DNA of 64,000 nucleotides from Oreohelix idahoensis (Eukaryota; Mollusca; Gastropoda; Stylommatophora; Oreohelicidae): NCBI GenBank assembly GCA_024509875.1, contig JAMPIV010022938.1, positions 359,141 through 423,140 of the forward strand. The letters are read 5' to 3'. The translations under genes were made by a program, and so were the position numbers. The notes under the pieces were generated by a model, which was given only the letters and a program-made list of their open reading frames with translations, had not been told where the DNA came from and did not search any database. Shown here in pieces: positions 23,218 through 34,800 of the stretch. Every line of letters begins with the position of its first letter. Position 1 is the first letter of the stretch.

Positions 23218-25493
23218 TCACCTTTTCGTTACACTGCTGAGAGTGAAGAATTTCTTAAGAGTCGGATCTTCTTCTTGTTGTTTTATAAACGAGTCACGAG
23301 AAATTACCAAGGGATCATCTTGGTTATGCACTTCATTATCTTCAACAGATGAAGTTTCAGGCATATTGAGAGCTTGAGCTCTAGTGACTACCGCATTAGC
23401 AGATTGCATATTTTGATTTTCCCAAACGGAAATTTGCTCCGGAGTGCATTCTTTGACTCCGTGAATGCGACCGATGATAAGATCAGCGATCGGATTCGGC
23501 AAAAGACATGCGTGTACATCTCCTGTGAAGAAAGGAGTAGCAAGCCTAATGATAGCGGTAGAGTATTTCTCTATGGTGCCGCCAAATGTTACGCATTTGA
23601 CTACTTTGCCTGTAGAATGAGAAGGATCTATGAGTGACTGCCTAACCCCAATAGTTGTGCATCCAGAATCAAAAAGTACTGAGACTGGATTGTCATTTAC
23701 TAAACCTTTGTGTAAGACAAGAGACCCTCTCCCATCATGCGCGATTGACGCAGGAAGAGCGGGAAGAGGATGCCCACAGCTTAAAGTAGACACTGTGGTT
23801 GGCTCAAATAATGTTTTGCATTGGGGGCACTGAGATGCTCTCCCAAAATCAAAAGCGGCACATGCCATATTATTAGAGTCATCATTATCTTTATTTTGTT
23901 TATAGGCTTCGTGGGACTCTTGCTGTGCAGAGTTCGCCTGGTAATGAGCTTTATGTTTTTTGAATTGTGCTCTACCTCTGTTATTATTGCCTCTGTACTT
24001 ATCATTGTTTCCACTATTATAACCCCTACTCGGGTTTGAATCATAGCTCCTTTGGTTACTATCATCATATTCATTATAATGAGTATCTCTGTAATTATGA
24101 TCTGTTGTCTCCATGAAGGAAAACTTGGATAGTTTCTAGAATGACTTCCTTTGCGAAAGTTCCTGTAATTATGACCACCCCTGAATCGAGGGCTGTCAGC
24201 TCTTCTCCAGGTAATCGAAGAAGAACCCTGAAATGATTGGTTACCTTGGTTCTGATAACTGTAATAGTTACCTTTTTTATTAAACTTATTTTGAGGTCCT
24301 TGGAATTTGTGAGAGTGATTAGGGTTGTATGGTGTTGCAGAAGCAACTGGCATACCTTCTTTAACCTTACTGTTGCTAATAGCTACGTCCGGATGTGCAG
24401 TGACGTATTGGGTACAATACTGTTCCATTTCTTTTAGAGACTTAGGTTTACGCTCATGTAAGAATTCGAGGAAAGGTTTATTTATTCTTGACATAATCTT
24501 GTCTCTGAGTATCAAGTCCATAAGGGCTTCAAAAGTATTTTTTCTGTTTTGGATTAGCTCAATCCAAAACGATCAAATGTAAGACGTGTCCTTGCAATGA
24601 ATTCTGAGAATTCTACACCTGCCTCAGGCACCATTGTCTTAAACAACTTCCGATAACCCTCTTCAGACAACTGATACTTCTTTAATAAGGCTGCCCTAAT
24701 AACATCATAGTTATCTTTGTCAGCCTCTTCAACCAAACTTAAAACTAGTCCAGGGGGGGGGACGGTTAAAGAGAATCACCATTTTCAGATTTTTCTGATA
24801 ACTGGTTAGCATGTTGTGATTTGTCCACATTATGGGCTCGACACGAGCGTTCAAATCTGTTTAGCCACAATGTTATGTCATCACTGGAAGGGTTGAACGC
24901 TGGTACCTTGACCTTGTAAGTAAAGGGTTTACCATTACCACTAGATGCTTGATTAACATTACTTATGTTTGTTAACTTTAACTTTTCTAACTCAAATGCT
25001 AAAAGTTCTTTTTTGGTGTGTTCATGTTCTCGTTATTGCTTTTTTTTTCTCTACTTGAGCTTTCAGCTTCTCTTTGTATGCCATAATCTTTTATTTCTTC
25101 TGCAGCAGCTTTGTAATTTTTTTTTCTCTTCTGCAGCAGCTTGTAATTTTTTTCTCTTCTGCAGCAGCTCATCTTGATATTTTTTTTTCTCTTTCTGCAG
25201 CAGCTTGTTCATCTTTTCTTCAATCATTCTCATTTTTTCCATTTCCACTGGAATTTCTTTTTTCATCAGTCTGTATCTGCAAATTTCTTTTGTTATACTC
25301 TCTCTTTGTAATTTTTTTCCTCAGCTGCTATTTCATCTTTCTTCAATCTAATGCTTTTCTTTTCTTCAATGCAAGTTTTTCTTTCTTCAGCAGCTAATGC
25401 TTTGTCATATTGAGCAACTGCCCATTCTTCTAATTGCTGACCAGTCTTATCAAGAGCCTTGCCTTGTGTGATAAAATAATCTAATGTAGACAT
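23218..25493 (-). pseudogene. Gypsy A gag and protease
   Basis: The gag start is MSTLDYFITQGKAL at 25493. It is followed by an Ala/Glu/Lys-rich coiled coil with repeats of LQAAAEEK type, broken into several frames (25493-25293, 25266-25063). A SCAN-like segment follows (NYDVIRAALLKKYQL at 24700, LHERKPKSLKEMEQYC at 24455), then an Asn/Arg/Gly-rich tail. Frame 24114-23218 contains CPQCKTLF..LSCGHPLP and the protease motif SVLFDSGCTTIGV, ending LIIGRIHGVKECT. At least four frameshifts are needed to follow it from end to end. Confidence 0.85.
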
Positions 25494-26788
25494 CTTGTCT
25501 AATAAGATCAGTAATTTGCAAAAGTAAATAAATTCACTTTCTTAGTCTTAATCAAAGACCTTGTATGATAACTTTGTAACCTGTGGAAAATAGTACTTAA
25601 CTATCCCAATCACTGTGGGAAACAAGCCTTACAAAGGTCTTGTATAAATCCTTATATAATAACAGCTATAAGTTGCTGGTTCACTCTATAATATAAGTGC
25701 AGTGCACCAGAAATAGTGTTTTATATCATCAACTGTGTACCTTTAGTAATAGCAATTAACTATCAGTTGATTCTTGTACATCAATTTATATGATCAACTA
25801 TATTTTAAATAGTGTATGTCGATCAGGCAAAAAACAAAACAGTTATACAGAAGAACATGAAAACATTTGCGGAAATGAAATAAATCAAATGGGAAAAACA
25901 ATAAAAGATAAACCGCAAGAGGATAACAAATACAAATAACGCCACAGTATATAAATATAAAGTGAGAATAGAACTGAAAGATAGAATAGGGTAGACCAAC
26001 AAATTACAAACAAATCAAAACAAACTAAAGAACAGAGGAATATTACAAAAACAACAATGAGTACAGTCTTCACAGCTAACACTAATAAGCAAACAGCTGT
26101 CGCAGCAAATTTTCAATCAAGAAAAATTGCACCTATAGAAAACGCACACATCAGACCCTCTATTACGTGGGATACTCTGTTTGTGTGACAACCGCCCAAC
26201 CAAAACAACAACCCCGCTGGATACAAAACAAAATATCAACATATAAATATTTAAACATAAATACATAAAAATGCATAAATAGTATGGCAATATGATGTAA
26301 ATAGAGTGTTGCAGAAAGAAATGTGTTGTTGTAAAGAAGGCTCAGTTACACTGCCTAATAGTACAGTACTGTGGTACTTTATTAAACAAATACTTCTGGT
26401 CTAATTATTTTAAATTCAACACAGAAATAGAAGCTCCATCGTTGATGTGAATGATAACAATCGATGTAGGACTTCTCAATTCAATAACATTTCCTTTCGC
26501 AAACACTGTCAAATATTCTCCAGTCCTGATGTGTAATGTTCTATGTTTCAACCAAGCTTGCTGTGTAACACTGTCAGTTGTATGGCAAATGTCCAACGAA
26601 CCAAATGTCAACAAACGCTGACCTAGTTAATGCATACTCTCGACAGGACAGGTCACGCTGACATCACTGTAGAGTTGTACTGTTGATGTATTTGTGTGTC
26701 GTAACAGACCCCAAGGAACGTCTGGTCTCAGTAGTTTACTTCTCAATATGGTCACTGTGCAGGTTGACCCAGGAAGCTGGCCACCAGT
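25494..26788 (-). other. Leader of gypsy A with primer-binding site
   Basis: About 1.3 kb between gag and the 5' LTR without coding evidence. Directly next to the LTR the minus strand reads ACTGGTGGCCAGCTTCCTGG (26788-26769). TGG at the start fits the complement of a tRNA CCA end, so this is the likely primer-binding site. Element B has TTTCTGGTGGACCAGTTACG at the same place. Confidence 0.6.
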
Positions 26789-28495
26789 TGTTAAACTCTT
26801 TCTTTGTGTAGTTGTTAACTCATACTGGCTACTACTAGTGTTGAATCATGCTTTATTTGTTAAATGATGTGAATGTCCACCAGTTGATAAATGTAGATGT
26901 TGGGACTGGTGTAGTAAAGTGTAACGATTGTCAACTCATTAAACCCAGCACAGTTTTGGTCATACAGGTCATCTTGTCCTGGAACGTGATGAGGCTCCGA
27001 CAAGAATGTGAGTGTAGACAATGAGTGTGTATATGAATGTCAGTACGCGAATGGTAGAATGATTCGATAGAGTTGACAGGTTGGTAGTACATCACTCATA
27101 CTCACACTGTTCGAATTCAAGAAGTACTGGAACTACGGTGGTCTTTTTATAACATTTAATGGGACGCACACTTGGACAGTACGTGTATGCTTACAGGAAC
27201 AAATGTCGACATAGACAGCATAATGTTGATCACAGGAATATCATCTTAAGTTAGCATTCATGCTTGGCAAATATCATAATGGAGCATTCGTAAATAAGCA
27301 TTCAGAGTTCCATCATGTAAATCATCTGGCTTTACTGACTGGGCACGTCAGACCATAACCATATACCATAAGGAAGGCTCCTAGACCTAACCTCGTCTAG
27401 CGAATATCCTTCAACCGATATATCCCTTCACGTAAAGTTCAATATATATTATCATTTTCCATTAAAGATATAGGAATCGGGGGGGGGGGGGGCCCAGACG
27501 TGGATGGGGTTCTCACATGTAGCAGTGATCTCTTGGTTCATCGAGCGATAGTACAGGCATCCCTTTTTCTCACTCGATAAATACAAAGTATATGAATTTT
27601 CAACATGGCTGTTCTTCAATTCGGGGTCTCTCGTGAGCTTCACTCACTATAATTAAATACCCAGACCAAAATTGGTGTCATTCGTTAAATGTACCCCCTC
27701 ATTTCTTCATATGTCTATCTCTCATAGAAGGTAAACTTGAATAATATCCATACAATCTAGTGCTGACGGTCTGTTACATAGAGAATGTCTTCTTGCCTTT
27801 GAATAAAATATTCTTTTCAAAAGTACCACTGTGCATCTGCTTTATCAACAACGATGGCGAAGCCCAAGTTATCAATAATAAATTGTGGTTTTTAGAACCT
27901 TTCTCTATGCGAAAAATATAACGTTTTCTTGCCATTCCTTGGGCAAAAAGAGATAAAAACACTCTGGGGGTAAAGATACATACAACATTGTCTAAATGAC
28001 ACTCATTTCACTTTTCCCCATTGAGACTTATCCTAATATATAGAGATCACTTTTTAGTTTTCGGCGATAAATCCTGCTACATACACAAATTCTACATCCA
28101 GACAGGATGACCGCCCTTGATCACACCCCTTGCTAGCGATACTTCCGCTGCATAGCCTTTGACCTTTTTCTAGCGACAACCAACATATAGTTCGACTATA
28201 GAACTTAGCAAAATGTATAAAGAATATCCATATATAAGACAGACTCGTCCTACTCATACAAACACACTACGTATAAAATTCAGGAGCCATAGATATACTG
28301 AGAAGCAAGAAACAATCTTTATTCCTACCCACCAAAGAATAAATCGGCAGTTAGGCCTAGACTCGTCCGCGGAGATATCCATGCGATCGTCCGATCGAAG
28401 AGATGACAGAACTACTTTCAAGGGAAGTAACTCTAAAAATGACTTCTACCTTAATGCACTTAAAAAAGGAAATACTTGTGATTACAAAATATTTG

Positions 28496-28529
<34 letters not shown>

Positions 28530-28576
28530 AACCTACATAAGTTACGATATATGAAAGGTATTATATTGCAAGATAG
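26789..28576 (-). repeat. 5' LTR of gypsy element A, with many small insertions
   Basis: Starts TGTTAAACTC and follows the left LTR to GCAAGATAG at 28576. Relative to the left copy it carries many 1-6 bp insertions, a G run at 27480-27492 and a 32-bp C run at 28497-28528. The last 18 bp of the left LTR are not matched. Confidence 0.85.
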
Positions 28577-28604
28577 AACCGTGGAACTGATGTGCAACAG
28601 GACA

Positions 28605-28652
<48 letters not shown>
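28605..28652. repeat. Poly-G homopolymer run (48 bp)
   Basis: Uninterrupted run of about 48 G residues just outside gypsy A. Together with the 32-C run 80 bp away, it makes artificial proline- or glycine-rich open frames on both strands. Confidence 0.9.
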
Positions 28653-28653
<1 letters not shown>

Positions 28654-28794
28654 ACAGAGGCCTTGGCTTTGAGTTGGCTTGAATGAAGGAGCCATATTGT
28701 GCTCCTTGAGGATCTGAAGATGATGATTGATTTTTATTCTTGATAATTATAATATGTAATGAGACTGCCGACTCACCTCCTTTCACCTTGAACA

Positions 28795-28990
28795 ATTCCA
28801 ATACTGGTCACCTGGAATGTTCAAACACTACTCTTAAACAAACAAACTGACATCCTGGGTCTGTGTGACACAGAACAGAAGGTAATACAAAAGAAGAAAC
28901 TGCAGCCAGGAGAAATAGTGTTATCCTCAAGACACAAGGAAGAAAGCACACCTCATGTGAAGGTGTAGCTCTAATGCTGTCAAGGCAGCA
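28795..28990 (+). mobile_element. RTE-like LINE endonuclease fragment
   Basis: The plus strand reads as the start of an apurinic-type endonuclease: WNVQTLLLNKQ (from WNV.TL), then DILGLCDTEQK with the catalytic-region 'E' box, then PGEIVLSSR and VALMLSRQ. Frameshifts occur around 28960. No RT follows; a SINE begins 50 bp later. It is a small 5' piece, unusual because LINE fragments usually keep the 3' end. Confidence 0.5.
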
Positions 28991-29034
28991 CAGTAAAGGT
29001 AAAGGAACCCGTTACAACAGCACCATTGAGGTGC

Positions 29035-29325
29035 ATATATGGAGGAATAATGGGTGGTATAGGCCCAATATTATCTATGATGACCGACGGCACATCGAGG
29101 GGTGATGTCTGGGTCCGGCATCTACGCCGGCTCACCTTAACATTTTAGAAGTTGCTCTGTGTACCCATTTGGGGCTTAGGGGGTCGAGACCCAAGTAGAG
29201 CCGTTTGTGGCCCTAAAAAATTCTCCAGACCGCTCATCATCCTGGGGATCGAACCATACGACCACACTGCGCTTAGTTACAGTCCAGTGCACTAACCACT
29301 ATGCTAGCCACGACGAGCACAACTA
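29035..29325 (-). mobile_element. tRNA-derived SINE, family 2
   Basis: Minus strand, starting near 29320: GGCTAGCATAGTGGTTAGTG carries a good box A (TAGCATAGTGG), and GGTTCGATCCC is a near-perfect box B of a polymerase III promoter about 40 bp downstream. A tRNA-unrelated body follows, containing GGTCTCGACCCCCTAAGCCC and GAGCCGGCGTAGATGCCGG. The body differs from SINE family 1. Confidence 0.8.
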
Positions 29326-30965
29326 TTAGGCACCCATAAAATATTAGAGAGCAATATGGACCTAGACTAGGTAGATCCTCAATCACTTGAAAACGAACCA
29401 AATAGAAAAAAATAAAAATGTGTGATATAAATTCAAATGTTGTGCACAACTAACTAGAAACAATAGAGAAGAGATAATGTGAGTTGAAAGAAGAAATTTT
29501 TACACCAGTCCAAAGATACCAATGCCCAAACATAGAAAAATAAACAACAATCAAATCTTGAGACCTGTTTGACTCAGAAAAGGCAAAAGGACAGAAATGA
29601 CCAAATAAAAGGCTTTGTGAACAAGTACATTGATACATACAGAGAGGCAAACACATTATGGACTTCAAACAATGAAATAGAAAATTAGAGGAATAATATC
29701 CACAACATTGTGTCTTCATCATATCAACTTATTGGTTAAGTAACTGAGAGGTGAAGTCTAGCTTTTCATAAAATAAAATTAAGAACCAAGTAAAATCAAC
29801 ATACATATCACCAGAGTAGAGAACAGAATGTCAGACTGGTCACATAATCATAAATAAGAACTTCAGATAAGATTATTATTACATTGATTGATAGAAGAGA
29901 AATATATAAAGCAAGCATAAAGTGGCAATTAGATCCACCATAGATGTGATATTAGGGAGTAGTAGGGCTGAAGTAAAAGCTTGAGACAAACTACGGAAGC
30001 CCACCAAAGAGAAGATATATCGCATCATACATCACCGGGTTACCTGCTGGAGAAAGTGTTGAGTGGGTATCAAGGCACAGCATCCTCCTGAGAGAACTCT
30101 TTCAACACCAAATCATAAGAACTGCCTTGATAAATTGTGACTTCCAGAAAGAAAGCACATGTGATGCTTGTGTGAATGCAGGCCCCAAAGCTACCTGTTC
30201 CAGTAGAACTACTGGAGGAGAGCAATGAACCAGTACTGGGCACACCACATTAAGGATGGCGCTCCAGATGTCGTGCTAAAATGTGGAGATGTAATGTAGC
30301 TTTGATGCTTATCTCAAGATAGTCCACCTATGGGTTATTTGATTGTAGGCTGTGAATGAGCATCTTGAGTCAGTCAGTGGCCAAGACCAAAGACAAAGGA
30401 AGAAAAGTAAAAGCTGAAATGAACTGCACGAGAGAAGAACATTAAACAGGAAACATTGTAAGTCTACAGACAGAGCAGTTTTAATCTGTAGTGTGATAAT
30501 CATCCGAAATCAATAGAAAACAGAAAATATATTGTTACTGTCATAATATTTAAAAAACATACTAGAGTGCTCTGAACATACTAGAGATATTAACTGACAA
30601 TTCAGAAGTGTAGTTATATCTAGTGCATCTCTGCCTGTTTGTCTAACCTCTTATTGATGCTATAGGATGGCCACTACTTCATGGGCTGGACTGTTTATAT
30701 AACCTTCCTACTTAATAATTTGAGTATTACAGAAAGCTGATATCAGAAATAGTATCAAGGAAAATTATAATTTGTCCAATGAATTCTGTGAATTTTCGGT
30801 TACAAAATTGAATGTGAAGATTCATCAGCTTTGAGAAATACAAGTATTAATATTAAATTGGAGTGTACCCAAGAGCATAAGGTTAGAGTAGTATAAAACG
30901 TGAGGACTTAGGTCCTGAATAACAAATGAATTGACTGCGGTGCACAAATATTTCTTTTAGCATAC
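29326..30965. other. No gene recognised
   Basis: AT-rich sequence. Bases 30060-30300 look like a decayed mobile-element coding region, but no motif allowed a family to be named. Frames at 29450-29722 and 30309-30503 show no domain or splice context. Confidence 0.4.
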
Positions 30966-31087
30966 CTGCCTTTTATTTGTGTGTGAGGGAATTGCAATAT
31001 TGATAAATTCTGCAGGATCTTGCTTAGTCGAGTGGCGATCTGCAATTAAAAGAATCATTTCATTCAGATACAACCTGTCATAGGAGC
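30966..31087 (-). CDS. Candidate host exon (122 bp)
   Basis: On the minus strand an acceptor TTATGTTTTGCAG precedes 122 bases, followed by the donor GGCAG|GTATGC. Only one frame is open, reading SYDRLYLNEMILLIADRHST and onward to SHTNKRQ. It needs one base from the previous exon and ends in phase 0. The candidate exon 40027-39967 leaves exactly one base, so the two can be joined. The translation does not clearly resemble PPP1R32, so it could belong to another gene or be fortuitous. Confidence 0.4.
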
Positions 31088-31870
31088 CTGCAAAACATAA
31101 AATGAGTAAAGGAATATAATATATTAAAAGCTAGCGCATGTCTTTTCACTTGAGTGTTATAACCAGTTGAATAATCATAATTCATGAGAGCAATTTGAAT
31201 TTCTCTAATTAAAAAAACAAAATACTGCGTACTTTTTCCGACACATACAGAAAACTGCACATAGTTCTTAGAGACTTGTAATTCTGCAGAGAGTGCAATA
31301 CGAAATATCAATATGTTAGATAACGTATGGGAGAAAAATTTGATAATGAGGTTTGGAAACATAAAAATAAAAATATAACCAAGTAGTTAAAAATTACTTT
31401 AACAAGAGAAAAGCAATTTTTTTTGTTCTTACCGAAAAAGGTTAGATCGAAGCAGTTAACATTACAATTAAACAATTATCAGCGATAAAGACCTAGTTAG
31501 GCTCTATACAGTGTGGATGCATAGGTATTAAAATGTCCCATTAGTTGTGCATGTCATAAATAGTTAACTGTCTATTTTTGGAGTGAGCCCAATGCCTTCA
31601 CTGTTGAGTTTATCGGGTGCCATTCAACGGCGTGTGATGAATGAACCACCTCTGTTCATTAGTGCCAAATAATAAGGAAACATGTTTAGGTCTACGTATC
31701 TATGGGTGAAACGTAGTGTGACTGTATGAGCACCAATCTGCGTGTTGCCTGGAAAGATCTTCGGACAGGTGAGGGCAGGAGAATGTGTTAGCCTTCATTG
31801 AAAAGGTTATTTATTACAGGTGGTCCTTTATCAATCTTGTTCCCACTACACTCCGTGGTAAATCTTATGT
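31088..31870. other. No gene recognised
   Basis: AT-rich intergenic or intronic sequence with no visible repeat family, RNA gene or coding domain. Confidence 0.4.
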
Positions 31871-34800
31871 CTTTTCATCGATGTCTGTTCATTTCTTTCC
31901 TTTGAGTGTTCCAAGTCCTAGACATTCTTTATAGCAGGATTAATTTATATGTTTTCTCATTACCATACTTGTTTTTTTCCCTTCGTTTTTATCAGATTCT
32001 GGGTCAAAAGGTAACCCTATTAAGCGAGGAGATATGCTTAACATGCATTACCGTCAACCACTCTGTTCATCCAATTATAAATAGGTTATGGTTTACTTTT
32101 ACGATACAGACCCATCGCCTAAAATCTTCACAGTGCAGAAATTTTGCTTCATAACTTTTATTTACATCTGTCCTACTTTGCTCCTCACTCCCGTGAAATC
32201 GTTACCTTTCAGTTCTAGTTCCAATTAACATTCTTTTATAGCATATTATAATTTTCTCATTCCCATACGTGTTTTCCCCCTTAGTTACAGATTCTGCAAA
32301 ATCCTAACAGAGCTACGCTTCCTCTTTTTGGTCGGCTTCTTCTCCGTTATATTCCTTATAATTGCAACATATAACAAAAATATCCTTTATTAGGCATACT
32401 AATCCCCAATATAAACGCTACAACTCTTTCAAGTTTATAAACACCAAGCTCTAAAAAGCATTTCTTATCACTACACAATAACCTTAAAAATATCTAAAAT
32501 CTTTTAACACTGAATATTACCTCCCTCATGGCCCTAACCAATAAACACTTAACAACAAAAAAACAACAACCCCACCCCATGTAAAATACAATACCCAAAC
32601 AACAAAACCCGATGAATTTACTCCTACTGAATCCAAAAATATTCCAAACGATCTCGTTCACCGTAGCTTAGATATGCATCGTCTCACGCTTCGGTGGATT
32701 CCTGCTCAAGAAAAATCCCACTTTCAGAGATCATGGGGGCCAGGGGGGGATAACAAATTCATGCGCGTGGCGGATATTGCACACTCGCATGAATTTCAAC
32801 GTGGGGTACGAGTTTTTATAATCATTTCGCTCGATTCAACATAATCAAAACCATGTATATCGTTCCCGGGGACTTTGACGGATGAGGTAATTTTCGATAT
32901 TAGCGATCCCTATTAAAACTCCCACCTCCAAATAATCAACCTGCCTAAGCCTTACTAAACAACAAGCCATCACCATACATTTTTTATAATCTATGACTTT
33001 TCATGCACATCTGATAACATACAAATAAACACAGTCAAATTTATCTTTATAATGGATTGATAGAACTAACTAATATCTCAGTAACACTTGCTCCTCAAAG
33101 TTAGATAACAGACTCATGTGGTGGCCTAAATAGTTTTATTTACACCCTATCGAGATTTCTAAGATGCCACGTTGCTCCTGACACTTCGAGAATAAATCCA
33201 TCAGTTCCCATATTTCTTCAAACCTATTTCTTATCATTTTTCCTTAGTCCCCCATCTAAATTTATTCCTAAGCTTTTCCCTGTTCCCCATACAATCAGTG
33301 CTTAATCGATACGTACTCTTTCTACACCCCTTCTTTATCATTTAACGGGAAAGGTCCATTAGCATATAGTTTATATTTACATTCTTTTTACCTGAATTTA
33401 AACCTCTGTATTATTCGTCCCTTGAGGAACATCTCTATATGCAAGTCCTTAGGCTTCTTTCCCAACTTTTTGTGGCATAAACCACCCCCTTCACTTTTCT
33501 CTCACCTGTCAGCCTCAGTGGACAATAACGCATACAACGGCGATTCTCTATCAAGTCGTCTCTGAGGAGCATTTCGACCTTCCAGGGGATCCCCTCGCAT
33601 AACACTAATGATCATCCTTAATTTTTCATTTCTGACGAGACTCTGCATTTCCCTATCTTCGGAAGCATGCGAATTCCTAACATAACATACTATCCCAACC
33701 CAAGCCCGTTTCACTTCTCTGACTTCATTCCTCTTTCCAAGACCTTCTTCTTCTTGCTTAGTAGTTTACCCGATGTCAGCACTTCTAAGCCCAAGCTTCT
33801 ATTGACCCTCGCATTTTCTATAATGTCTGTCCTTACGATGTAACAACCTTTCCAGCACCCGCATCACGTACTATCATTACGACCTTAAACTAAAAAGTAC
33901 AGTCCTACTAGTGTCTCCTAAGTCTCCTATTCGGCCCCCATTCCTAAAACTTATCCAATCATCCTATCCCGGATACTATCGCATACAATAAAACACCTAT
34001 TCCTTCTTATTTTCAATTCGCTCTCATTAACTTAACTACCAGCTAACATCTTACATCAAAATCCCAACCCTACAATATTGAGCTTCCTATTCTTTTGATC
34101 CAGGCTCCTCTTACACTATTCTCCCCTACTCCATCAGTACCAATCAATGCCCACAACGTAATTCCTTAAGACTGCAAACGCTCTCGTGGTGCTAGCCGCT
34201 AATTGCTACTCAATACTCACCTCCCGACCAGTTTAATCCCTTGTTGTGTGCCTAGCTGCACTCCCCTTCGCCTTCGATCGTCCAAGATATTATCCCACAC
34301 TTACCATAAACTGAAGCTTCTTCAGATCGTTCGACCAGCGTTACCTTACTTGTTATCCAGTTTCACTACGAGCTTGTCCTCACATTTTCCACTCCGCTTT
34401 TTATTCATAATGAGCCTATTCTTTATTCCTCTTCCTATAAACTACATACAACTACGATGAATATCTATACTCTCTTTGCCTCTCACTGTTCTCACGATTT
34501 CTATCCTGATCCGACGAAATACGGCCCTACACTCTTCCAGTTTCTAGTTCGATATTACTCGGCTTTCGTAGAATGCTATTAAACAGTTCCTTATCTATCA
34601 TTGTTTCGCTTCGTATTATCATCTAACGTATCCTTATGTCTTTCCACTTCCCTTCGTCTATCAGAATAACAATATACACACTCAGCAGCTACTTTATCAA
34701 CATGTCACATCAATTTACTACAACAATTCAACTGATTCCCTAGGGATTGATATCACCCTCATTTTTCTCTATCAGTGTCTTCCTACCATCTATAGACATC

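Larger units (their letters stand above)
18438..28599 (-). mobile_element. Gypsy element A, degenerate Gmr1-like LTR retrotransposon
   Basis: Minus-strand element bounded by two related LTRs (18438-20010 and 26789 to about 28576-28599). Coding order from right to left is gag, aspartic protease, integrase, reverse transcriptase, RNase H. Integrase before RT is the Ty1/copia-like order known for Gmr1-like members of Ty3/gypsy. Many frameshifts interrupt every part. The left flank is GGCAG. The matching duplication on the right could not be fixed because homology between the LTRs ends at 28576, shortly before a 48-bp poly-G run. It inserted about 140 bp upstream of the host exon at 18295. Confidence 0.9.

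Noticed and set aside
28653..28800. Possible exon (minus strand, acceptor CATCTTCAG) with a GGAG|GTGAGT donor upstream
   Set aside because: The frame runs into the 48-bp poly-G tract, no donor can be seen, and the upstream donor lies at the edge of a LINE fragment.
28460..28801. Proline/glycine-rich open frames on both strands
   Set aside because: They are translations of the poly-C and poly-G runs.
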